DNA from: Centrapalus pauciflorus
Taxonomy: Eukaryota > Streptophyta > Magnoliopsida > Asterales > Asteraceae
Assembly (NCBI GenBank): GCA_020465985.1
Contig: JAANYP010004704.1
Span: 1-64,000 of the forward strand
Direction: 5' to 3'
DNA: 64,000 nucleotides
Shown piece by piece: positions 54,475-63,827 of the stretch. Position 1 is the first letter of the stretch. The number at the start of each line of letters is the position of its first letter. The position numbers and the translations under genes are program-made. The notes beneath the pieces are model-generated. The model saw nothing but the letters and a program-made list of their open reading frames with translations, made no database searches and was not told the DNA's origin.

Positions 54475-54748
54475 TGACGTTTTAAGTGGGTTTTATTTAT
54501 AAACTTATAACGTTGGGTGATTTAAAACATAAAAACCTTTATACATACATATTATCATATATATGGGTGTTATTAAGTCACTCATATCATTTAGGATTCG
54601 GTTACACGCATCCGGTGTCATAACTCATCAACAACGCAAACCCGTCGTTTTTACGTTCATTTTGCCATCAACATACGGTGAGTCTTCATAGCCCCTATTT
54701 TCACTACCTATTGGGGTGGAAATACATGCACTATTTTCATATGGACAT
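52950..54748 (+). repeat. 3' LTR of Gyp-2, piece before Cop-C2
   Basis: It matches the 5' LTR closely to the (TA)n tract at 54390-54471. It then holds 220 bases that the 5' copy lacks or has lost, and rejoins it near 54690. Hairpins are at 53093-53109 and 53120-53156. CTCTATAAATAGAG at 53522-53535 is a strong TATA box with a self-complementary frame. Confidence 0.88.
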
Positions 54749-55093
54749 TATTAGACATTTAGTTTCGATCATATTGAGTTATTTTGTAATAATTATTTAC
54801 TTAACATTTAGCTTTGTATTTATTTCCTTGTTATTTATTTCAATGTAAAAGTCTAGGGGGCAATTGTGTCAATGCCCCATAGTTAATTAAATGAAGCTAT
54901 AAAGCTTCTAGGGTTACTTTTTGTAGACACGGTTGATCATAATGAATACATATTACTGCAGCCGCCATCTTCACATTCTCTCAATATTCTCATTGTCTTC
55001 TTCATCAAAACCTAATTATTGAGCTTGTTTCTTCTTGGGTTTTGAGAAAGAATCATCAAGGTGCTGAAATATATACGGGAATAGCATTTTACA
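54749..55093 (+). repeat. 5' LTR of Cop-C2 (345 bp)
   Basis: It begins TATTAGACA where the 3' LTR has TGTTAGACA, so the terminal TG has mutated. It ends CATTTTACA. TATAAAG at 54898-54904 is a likely TATA box. Confidence 0.9.
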
Positions 55094-55095
55094 AT

Positions 55096-55106
55096 TGGTT
55101 CAGAGC
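55096..55106 (+). promoter_or_regulatory. Variant primer binding site of Cop-C2
   Basis: TGGTTCAGAGC lacks one base of the usual TGGTATCAGAGC, which should weaken tRNA pairing. Confidence 0.8.
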
Positions 55107-55504
55107 CCAAAAGGTGGATTTTAACTTCATTCTCACGGATTCTGCTGGGTTTTCTTATTGTTCTTCGTGTTCTTCATCCTTCCATTCGGTTAGATCATCT
55201 TTTTCTCTGTTTTTCCGTGTTTATTGTGTTATTATAGTCTTATAATCATCACAATATCAACATATAGTGATTTCGAACTCATTCTGTTCCATATTTCCAT
55301 TAAAATCATCAAGAATCGGATATTTGAAAAAGTTTAAAAATATGGGTTTTTAGTGGGTTTTGGCTTGTTATTTACTGATTTTTAAGTGTTTTGGTTTATT
55401 TTAAATCATCAAAAGTGTTTAAAATAGTTACCCAATCATTTAGAAACATTTTTAGGCTTTAAATCTGCTGTAATGGACATCTGAACTGTTCTGCTTAGAA
55501 AATC

Positions 55505-56165
55505 TGTTAAAACCTGCTGTATTTCGGACCATACCCTGTAGCACTTCGGACCATTTAAGATCCCGATTCGGACACTCTATAACCCTAATTCGGACCTCAC
55601 TTCGGTCCAATTCGGACCAGCTTTAGGTGTATTTCAGACCAATTTATGCCCATTTCGGCCCCTCATTCGGTCCCACCCGAACTTCGGACCATCCGAAGTC
55701 TTTTGGACTTGTGCTTCAAATTTTTAAATTTTCACTTCGGACCATATCATTTCGGACCACCGGAACTCGGACCATCCGAATTCGGTCCCCTACCAGGACA
55801 TTTTCCTAAGTGTCTGTCCACTGTTTACCCGAATTCGGACCATCCGAATTCGGTTCCATCACTTCATCCGAACCACATACTGTTCATCCGAAGTACCTTA
55901 TTCGAAGTCATCACTGTTCATTCGAATCCGGTTCATCCGAATTCGGTCCCTCAGACTTCATAGCATCCGAACTAGGTCCCTACCCTGTCCACTTATAGTA
56001 TCCATCTAAATTCGGCCCCATCCGAATTAGGTCCCTCATCCGAACTCACACTTCATCCGAATTAGGTCTTTGCCATCCGAAATCCTGCCCCATTCGAATT
56101 ACTGTGAACTTCTGCCATCCGAATTCCATCTTCATCCGAAATCAGTCTTTCATTCGACTTAGCAC
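55505..56165 (+). repeat. Iterated TTCGGACC / CATCCGAATTCGG motif in the Cop-C2 leader
   Basis: More than thirty words of the form TTCGGACC or CATCCGAA(T) occur up to the gag start. Pairs such as TTCGG-ACCAT-CCGAA form small hairpins. The block is non-coding. Confidence 0.9.
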
Positions 56166-56253
56166 CATCCAGTGTGCTATTCTTCCGCAGTCCAGCCCAT
56201 CCGTGTCAAGTTTCCACCTTTAAGATCTTATCTTTTTCATCAGCACCAAAATC

Positions 56254-57840
56254 ATGTCTCACAAAGCTCTCGTACTCGGATCTGAGAACAGACCACCTGT
56301 TCTCTATCCCGATGAGTATGAACAATGGAAATCCAGGTTCCTCAAATTTGTTGGGATGCAACCGTTTGGAATTTAATGCTTCAGTCCATCTCCGAGGGTC
56401 CCGTGATCTATTAACGGGAAATAGCAGCCAGAGCCGAGGCTGACCCCCTGTCCTTGCCTCCAAAGTTGAACGCGAACCGGCTAATGACGCCGAGAGAGAC
56501 AGGCAGCATGCCGATAAGAGGGCGGAATATTTGATCTATCAGGCCTTCCCCACTGATATTCTGGTTGGCGTAGACAGCAAAATGTCTGCCAAAGAAATAT
56601 GGGACGAATTGGAAGTCCAAATGCTGGGGGCAGATCTCGATGATAGGGCCAAGATTGAGGAGGCCAAGGCTAAGCTTATCGAATTTCGAGCAAAAGACGG
56701 GGAATCTCTGCAAGCTACGTTTACAAGGTTTTGTGCGGTCCTGAATGAATTGAACAAACTGCACATTAAAAAGGACAGGGATGACATAAACATCTAGTTC
56801 TTTGTAGCCTTAGCCCCCGAATGGCAGATCGCATGCCGGGCCACGAAACGCGTCCTCAACATTCCTGAGGTATCCACTAACGTCGTCTGCAAGGAGCTAA
56901 AGAACTATCAAGGGGATGTGGATCAACAAAAACTGATGGCGAATCAATTGGCATCTTTACTGCTATCAGCCAACACCAGAATGAAACCCAATGATTCACT
57001 CGCCTTGATTACCAACACGAATGTTCCAACACCATCCTTTGCTCCAGGTTCATCATCATCGTCGTGCAGGTATGCCTCTCCTCCACGTCAGGTATTTGAT
57101 GAGGAAGAGGCCACAATACAGGAACACATAGACTTGTGGACCCATCGTCTCCAACAACGACGGTTTTCCAACAAGACTAACAATCAACTCCGTTATGACA
57201 CCGGTCCACGGAGGTACTCAGATGATCGAAGGGATGAACGACGCGATGATTATCGCAGGGACGATTACCGAAGGGATGATCAGGATGAGAGGAGGCATGA
57301 CGATAGACGCGACTATCGAGATGATCGCCGTTATGAAAGGCGAGACGATAGACGCGAGGATCGAAGGGACGACAGGCGGGACTATGATAGGCGGGACGAT
57401 TGTCGGGATGATCGTAGGGATGACCGCTGAGATGACAGGAGAGAGCATGAGAGAAGGGAATGACGGAGAGATGATAGCAGAGAACATCGCCGCGCTGACA
57501 AGAGGCCGGCTGAAAAAAGAGAGGACAGAGCGCGGGCCGATGAACCGAAAGCCGCAGAAGAGCGTCTCTGTTACAAGTGTGGGAAACCGGGCCACTTTGC
57601 TCGGGAGTGAAACAACAAATTTGACAGAGACGTCGGCTATTATGAGAGAAAGCTGGAGGCCGCGAAGAAAAGAACCGATGCGCTGGCCCTCGTCGCCCAG
57701 GAAGATTACTGGGATGCTGAAGACACCGACAAGGAGGATGATAAGGGCAACAACTGCTATATGGTTGATCGTCTAAGGTTGGAGCACTGTGCCGTTTCCA
57801 CTGCTGAGAATTCAGATCATGCTGCTGAGGGGAGACATTG
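56254..57840 (+). pseudogene. Cop-C2 gag with Arg/Asp-rich tract
   Basis: ATG 56254 opens M-S-H-K-A-L-V-L-G-S-E, related to the Cop-B Gag start. Indels near 56370-56480 shift frame. From 56531 a single frame runs, with TAG at 56795-56797, to the capsid end (T-F-T-R-F-C-A-V-L-N-E-L). An Arg/Asp/Tyr tract of about 70 residues (57215-57430) ends in TGA. The zinc knuckle at 57569-57610 reads C-Y-K-C-G-K-P-G-H-F-A-R-E followed by TGA, so the last Cys is lost. The acidic end runs to TGA 57838-57840. Confidence 0.82.
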
Positions 57841-59731
57841 AAAAATCCACCAGCATGTCTGATGACCACAACCGACGATCCCGAATGCTCTACATCCGGT
57901 TCTGAGACAAATGAGGTATATTCCTGTTACATTCCTGAACATGTAAATAATTTATTTGTAAATAATGAGTGTACATTGCACACACATATTCTTGATCTAC
58001 AAGCTAGATTAAATTCTGAAACTGCAAAGTGTGTACAGGCTGAACATCAAGCTCAAACTTTAATCTGAATTATATCATTCAAAGTAGTTAACTAATCACA
58101 ATGTTATAAAATAGATGTTAATCGAAAAAGTAGATGTTCAGGACAGGAATATATATCTTGAATCTTGCATGGACAGGTTATCAAAAGAAAAACTCTCGTT
58201 AAAAGAAGAAATTTTTGTACTTACAAAACAGTTAGATACGGTAAATATGGAAAATATAGACAGCTTAGAAAAATATAAAATGATTGAAGAAGAAAGGATA
58301 AGTTTGTACTCACGAATAAAGACCCTTGACGATGCATTTTTAGAAAGGTGTCAAACAGAACAAACTATCCACTTTAATCAGCCCAAAGAAACTAGGTTTT
58401 ACCATTCTAAACAAGGAATCGGTTTTAAAAATCCTAAATATTTGGAAAAGGCACAAAAAGTTTTACCTTTATTTTATGACATGAATTATATGGGAGCCGG
58501 TCTTAAATCTTTCTTTTTTGAGTCATCAAAAGAAGTTTTAAACCAAGAAAATGAGAAACGTGTTGCTCATAAAGAAAAAGAAATTTCTTTTCAATATGAA
58601 GAACTTAACGAGAGTTATCCCTTTAGAGTACCCACTTTAGAGGAAGACTTCTTGTCAACTTATTCAGAAGCTGAATTGAAAACAGAAACTGTAAAATCAA
58701 CTCCTCAACTTTATATTCCTGCAAAAGTTCTTCAACAACAAATCACTGTTTTAGAAAAGGAATTGAAGTCGTCTCAAAAGAAAGCTCTTGATCTTCAAGA
58801 TGCTCTTCTTAAGAGCGAAGAAGAATTGGTAAATCAAACTTTTCAACAATCTGTGGAAGTAACTGTCTACAGAGAAAATTTTGAAATTGTTTCTCAAAAG
58901 TTGAAAGATTTTTCAAAAGAACAAACAGTTTCTCATTCCACCAAAATTCCATATGTGTCATCAAATAAAGGTAAGGCCAAAGCTGAAACTTCTTCATTCA
59001 TTTATAAAGGTGAGTGTTCAAAAATGTTTAAAAATGAGGTTTCTAAAAAGACTCAGATCCAATCCAAGTCTTTTAAGAAACCCACTCACCAACAAAAAGA
59101 AAATTCTGTCAAGTCTAAATCTTCAATGCTTACTGACTCTAATCGTTTTGTTCCTACAGATCATATAAGAAGAGTTCCAAAAACCACCATGCTGGATTTT
59201 TCGAGTTTTTTTCTGAAGAAGGCTATAATGCCAAATGAATTTGTTACTAGAGATAGGATGTCTGTAATCTCTATAGACAATTTGTGTAACAATGTGTGTA
59301 ATGATGTACCGAATTCTGTTGTTTCTTTAAAGTACTCTTTCAGTGAATTATTTAATCTATGTCCAACTCGCTATAGACGACAGGTTCCTGAAATGAATGC
59401 TTTCGTGCCATATCCTGTTAAACGAAGTCGGAAAAAGAAATCAAAAAATGTTGCATCATTAGCCTCAAATAAAATTGAGACTTGTCCGTTGCCAAGGCCC
59501 AAAACCAAAGCAACGGTCAAAAAGGTCTCAAAAAGACAAAAACCAAAGGCAATTTCAGCGCCTAAAGTTCCAAAGCCTAATAAATCCAATCTTCAATGGA
59601 TTCAAAAGGGTTATGCATCCGGACCACACACAAATTCTAAATGGATTCCTAACACTGTACACGTGCCATATAAATCTGGAACTCCTAACAAAAAGGGACC
59701 CATATTGAGGTGGGTACCCAAAGTTGTGTGA
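57838..59731 (+). pseudogene. Cop-C2 Gag C-terminal coiled-coil region
   Basis: After a frame change, 57838-58068 and then 58115-59731 (538 codons, open) continue Gag. Residues 1-75 and about 185-265 of the second segment are Glu/Lys/Leu heptad-rich coiled coils. A Lys/Ser-rich middle follows, then K-P-K basic text, and the end has K-W-I-P-N and L-R-W-V-P-K-V-V. It has the same layout as the single ORF of Cop-N. It likely multimerises or binds RNA. Confidence 0.75.
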
Positions 59732-59746
59732 TCTTTATGGAGATGG

Positions 59747-59923
59747 TTCTTGGTTACTTCTGATCAAGACCCGTTCTTCAATGAAAATAGCTTCTAGTTA
59801 CCATAGACTAGGACCCGTTCTTTTGCTTGTCGGTTGTACTTAAACCAACACGTTTGGCTTCTGTGCACACAGCCCAGGACCCGGTCTTAACTCATCATGT
59901 TTTCTGAACATCTCGGTTCAGAA
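59747..59923 (+). ncRNA. Hairpin array between gag and protease in Cop-C2
   Basis: Sixteen bases after the gag stop, four hairpins recur: TCTTGGT/ATCAAGA (59748-59769), TTCTAGT/ACTAGGA (59792-59813), TTCTGTG/CCCAGGA with one mismatch (59859-59879) and TTCTGAAC/GTTCAGAA (59902-59923). Three are followed by CCCG and the last by CACGG. A weaker unit may lie near 59831-59852. The array corresponds to that of Cop-N. Confidence 0.68.
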
Positions 59924-59974
59924 CACGGTTTGATTGTGAATTAAAAATGGATGTGTTTGAATGCATATAGTTTT

Positions 59975-60002
59975 TCATTGTATGAATTTATTTGCTTTTC
60001 AG
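59975..60002 (+). promoter_or_regulatory. 3' splice-site-like signal before Cop-C2 protease
   Basis: TTTATTTGCTTTTCAG places AG at 60001-60002, 19 bases before protease codon 60021. An in-frame TAG follows at 60006-60008 region, so joining to protease would still need another start or a recoding step. Confidence 0.35.
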
Positions 60003-60020
60003 GCTTAGTCCATTTGGTAC

Positions 60021-62045
60021 ATGGATTCGGGTTGCTCCAAGCATATGACGGGAAGAAGAGAATTGCTGTCCAATGTAGTTGAACAGTATTGCGGAACGGT
60101 AAAATTCGGGAACAACCATCAGGCTCATATCAAAGGATACGGGGACTTAGTTCTAAATAATCTGGTCATCAAGGACGTTGACTATGTTGAGGGATTATCA
60201 CATAATCTTTTTAGCATAGGACAGCTCTGCGACAAAGGACAAGAGGTAACTTTTAGAGCTAAAAACTGCAGTGTAAAGAGTATGGATGGAAAAGAAATCC
60301 TATCAGGTTCCCGAAACTCTAACCTCTACACCATTGACGTAGCCAAGCTAATAGTGAAGGATAACATTTGCTTATTATCAAAAGCCTCTTCAAAAGACTA
60401 TTGGTTGTGGCATCGAAGATTATCCCATTTGAACTTTGACAATATCAACAAGCTGGCTGCGAAACAATTGGTTAAAGGTCTCCCTGAATTGCGTTATGAA
60501 AAGGACCATCTTTGTGGAGCTTGTGAGAAAGGAAAGATGAAACGATCATCTCACAAACCAAAGCCCGAACCATCAACAAAAAGAGTATTGGAGTTACTTC
60601 ACATGGATTTATGCAGACCGATGCGGACTCAAAGCATAAACGGGAAACGATATGTGTTGGTTATCGTTGATGACTATTCACGATATACATGGGTCAGGCT
60701 CTTGCGTTCCAAGGACGAGACAGCTCAAGAAATCATAGATTTTACTAAGAGTGTCGAGACCCAACAGCAGCTGTCAGTGCAATCAATCAGATCTGATAAC
60801 GGCACGGAGTTCAAGAACTCGGTAGTTGAGGGCTTCCTTCGATCCAAAGGTATTCAGCATCAATATTCTGCTGCTCGAACGCCACAACAAAATGGGATCG
60901 TGGAAAGGCGTAACCGTACGCTTGTGGAAGCCGCTCGTACAATGCTCACATACTCAAAGCTACCTCCGTTCTTGAGGGCCGAAGCCGTATCAACAGCCTG
61001 CTATACACAAAATCGCTCCATTATCCATAAGCGCTTTAACAAAACTCCTTACCAACTCTTTTTGAATAAAGTGCCATTTATCAAGTACTTACGTGTATTT
61101 GGTTGCAGGTGCTATGTGCTGAACGACAAAGACAACCTCGGGAATTTAAACGAAGAGGCGGATGAAGCGATCTTCATTGGATACTCATCCAATTCGAAAG
61201 CCTACCGCGCATTCAATACCCGAACCAGAACAGTCAATGAAAGTGTGCATGTCACATTTGATGAGTTGGATGAACTGGCACCCGAAGTTGATCAATCAGG
61301 ACCTCGCATTACTCAAATGCCTGGAGACTCTACTAATAACCCCATTTCTTTTTCTTCTTCTGATTTGGTTAATTTGTTTGATCCTTTTTATGTTGAATTT
61401 TTCGATCCTAACGCTAATGTGTCTAATGTTGTCAATAATGTAGGTCATCCTTCCAGTTCAACTGCGCCACAAAGTTTCTCCGCTCCATCTTCATCCACAT
61501 CATACCCTCATCCATCTATATCATCCACCGATACATCCGCAGTTGAATCGACTCCTATAATACCCTCACATATAATACCAACAATCCTTCCTTCACCTGA
61601 ACACTCGGAAATCGAACCGGAACCAGTGGTACCATCATTTGAAACCGTTGACCATGAATCTTCATCCATCCCCACTTTAACCACTGAGGTTCCATCCCCA
61701 AGAGCTGCCTCCGTGGCAGCTCCACAAACTTCCGGATCTAAGCGTCCCATAGTGGAGCCAGAGATGACGGAAGGAAGACCTGGAGTGGCTCCATCAACGC
61801 CATCCACTTCAGGCCATCTCCCTATCAACTTCGAGATGTTAATGGCAGCTCTACGTGCTGCCGGAGTGATTACCCGGGCTGACCTGGACGCCCAAAAGGA
61901 AGCTGCCGAGGAACGTCACACCGCCCTGCTCTCACTTATAAAGGGTAAGGGTGTCGCTTCCGAAGTTGGGCCTCCACCAGGATCCCATTCAGTCCAGCAC
62001 CAAATAGCAGAGCTCTCGGACAAGATTGATGCGCTTACACGTTAA
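60021..62045 (+). CDS. Cop-C2 protease-integrase joined in frame to envelope-like protein
   Basis: An open 674-codon frame. Protease shows M-D-S-G-C-S-K-H-M-T-G (DSG 60024-60032). Integrase is complete: H-R-R-L-S-H and C-G-A-C-E-K-G-K zinc residues, then H-M-D-L, S-D-N-G-T-E-F and Q-N-G-I-V-E-R-R-N for the catalytic triad; D-L-C-R-P has Arg in the usual Gly position. After a Ser/Pro-rich linker the text changes at about 61693 to envelope-like sequence (SPRAASVAAPQTSGS) that matches Cop-C1. RT and RNase H are absent. The frame stops at TAA 62043-62045, where Cop-C1 reads on. Confidence 0.85.
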   Translation: MDSGCSKHMTGRRELLSNVVEQYCGTVKFGNNHQAHIKGYGDLVLNNLVIKDVDYVEGLSHNLFSIGQLCDKGQEVTFRAKNCSVKSMDGKEILSGSRNSNLYTIDVAKLIVKDNICLLSKASSKDYWLWHRRLSHLNFDNINKLAAKQLVKGLPELRYEKDHLCGACEKGKMKRSSHKPKPEPSTKRVLELLHMDLCRPMRTQSINGKRYVLVIVDDYSRYTWVRLLRSKDETAQEIIDFTKSVETQQQLSVQSIRSDNGTEFKNSVVEGFLRSKGIQHQYSAARTPQQNGIVERRNRTLVEAARTMLTYSKLPPFLRAEAVSTACYTQNRSIIHKRFNKTPYQLFLNKVPFIKYLRVFGCRCYVLNDKDNLGNLNEEADEAIFIGYSSNSKAYRAFNTRTRTVNESVHVTFDELDELAPEVDQSGPRITQMPGDSTNNPISFSSSDLVNLFDPFYVEFFDPNANVSNVVNNVGHPSSSTAPQSFSAPSSSTSYPHPSISSTDTSAVESTPIIPSHIIPTILPSPEHSEIEPEPVVPSFETVDHESSSIPTLTTEVPSPRAASVAAPQTSGSKRPIVEPEMTEGRPGVAPSTPSTSGHLPINFEMLMAALRAAGVITRADLDAQKEAAEERHTALLSLIKGKGVASEVGPPPGSHSVQHQIAELSDKIDALTR

Positions 62046-63786
62046 CTTCTTCAAGTCCAGGAGCAAATAAATTCCAGAATGGACCGCCTCGAGTCTGCGG
62101 TAATCGAACTTCAGTGCCGTCCTCAGGCTGAGGCTCCGAAAAGAAAGCATGACGATCAGGACGACATTGATCGTCATGAGTGGGAGAAAAGGCAGAAAAC
62201 TCAGTCTGAGGACCCAATGATCATTGTAGGGGGAGCAGAGACTGAAGATACAGAAATTCAGGGGTCTGGGGATCAGACTTATGAGGCTAGGGAAGCATTG
62301 ATGATAGAATATGAACCTTTACATACTGAAGGTCCAGCTCCTTTAGACCCTATGTCAGCAATGGTGAGATATGAACCTCAATATGAAAAAGTCAAAATCA
62401 TATTAGAGTCTGACTCAGACTCTGATACTGATAACGACTATATCTTTCTCACACCAAAGCCTGAACCCCAATCACCACAACAATCACCTTCTCCAATTGA
62501 CGTTTTGGATTCCCCAACCCATGAACCTCAAGAAAAAATAACTTCTTCCACCCAATCACCTTCACCTACTCCCATAGAAATTCCATTAATCCAACCCACT
62601 CCCACACCAAAGAAATTCCACCAGTTATACCTACCCCAACAGTCCAATCAACCCTTCCATCTCAATCAGCTCCGCCTACCCACATTGCTGAATCATTCGG
62701 ATCCCGAACTGTCGACTGTTTTGAAACAAGAGATGTCACCCCAATATATGACATGACAGACGTGGCATGGATCAATTGGTACTCAAGGGGAAAAGTTCAC
62801 AATCTGGATGCTGAAACAAAAGAAGAATTGAGTCAGGACCGGAGGGATCGAGTCTTGAAACTTCTTGAGGCTCCTCCCGCAGAATTAGAAGAACCTCCGG
62901 TCCAGGGGTTAAAAGAATTCTTGAAGAAGTTCCCGGCTGAACAGTTTCAGAATCCTTTCTTAGAAGAAAGGTTCAAAATGGTATTTAGATAGAAGCAGGG
63001 GTCTTACAGTAGACGTCTTCTAATGGTGATGACCGATGCATCTCGATGTGTTCAAGCTGAATATAATCAGATGACGCTAAGGGAAACGAGAGACAAGAGC
63101 AAATATTGGTCTAAATCCAAAATAGTAAAGATCAATAACATCCACATGTAGAAGAGAGCCAGAGTGTTCACTCCGGCCTTCGAGGTACTCAGAGAAGACG
63201 GTACAGTTCAAGAATTGTATGAAAGCGACCTTGACTTTGTAAACATAGACGACATCGAGCTTCTGCACAACAAGATGAAAAATAAAGTCAAGGATCGTCT
63301 GACTCACATGACTACACTTGCAGCCCTGGTTCGATGCATGAATCGCTGATCAATCATAATGTGCCTCAGAGATTTTCAGATGGCAATTGAGAGTGCCTTA
63401 GTAAAAGTGGGTCTGAAAGCTCCTGATCAAGATATATTCCTGCTAGACCACTATCCGGCGTATAAAGTTCTGCATCGAGGAGAGCCAGTGGTTATATTTT
63501 TGAACCAAAAAGGTCACAAAAGATTCATGCGCTTTGAGGATCTCCCATGCTACTCCGACGGCACTATCAGATTGGTTCGAGCAGCACTTACTCATAAAGT
63601 TCAAGACTTTGACGCTCAACCTAATCCGGATCTCAGATGCTCACCGAAGGAGATTCAGGATATCCTCAGCGGCATAGAATACCTGAACGAAAGGCTACAT
63701 TTGAGACAAGTGACCAGACGCTTTGACGTCTTCCTTGGACTCCGAGAATCGACTGATCATGCCAGAGTTCCAGGACCTCCTAAATG
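62046..63786 (+). pseudogene. Cop-C2 envelope-like gene, C-terminal part
   Basis: It continues in phase after TAA 62043-62045. 62079-62756 holds the coiled-coil end, K-R-K-H-D-D-Q-D-D and an acidic Pro-rich region. One T is missing near 62614 relative to Cop-C1, which puts the text up to 62756 out of frame. From 62753 the proper frame resumes (M-T-D-V-A-W-I-N-W-Y) with TAG at 62990-62992, TAG at 63148-63150 (Tyr in Cop-C1) and TGA at 63347-63349 (Arg in Cop-C1). The last 142 codons are open and end at TGA 63785-63787. Confidence 0.82.
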
Positions 63787-63827
63787 ATCAAAAAGGGGGA
63801 GATTGTTAGACATTTAGTTTCGATCAT
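63780..63827 (+). promoter_or_regulatory. PPT of Cop-C2 with flanking inverted repeats
   Basis: The PPT AAAAAGGGGGAGAT (63790-63803) directly precedes the LTR. Two alternative stems bracket it: CTAAATG (63780-63786) with CATTTAG (63811-63817), or ATGATC (63784-63789) with GATCAT (63822-63827). The gag-distal gene's stop codon lies in the left arm. Confidence 0.75.

Larger units (their letters stand above)
32538..54748 (+). mobile_element. Gyp-2, Ty3/gypsy chromovirus (Tekay-like), interrupted three times
   Basis: Two long LTRs start TGTAACATC (32538 and 52950). Internal sequence runs from a TGGTATCAAAGC primer site (38176-38187) through gag, protease, RT, RNase H, integrase and a chromodomain-like tail to a PPT at 52938-52949. 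This domain order, with integrase after RT, and the TGTAACA LTR start fit the Tekay/Del chromoviruses. It is split by Cop-C1, Cop-D2 and Cop-C2. All genes are degenerate. Its 3' end lies beyond the window because Cop-C2 sits in its 3' LTR. Confidence 0.85.

Noticed and set aside
57177..57869. 230-codon antisense ORF and overlapping plus-strand ORFs
   Set aside because: They are shadow frames of the Arg/Asp repeat in Cop-C2 gag.
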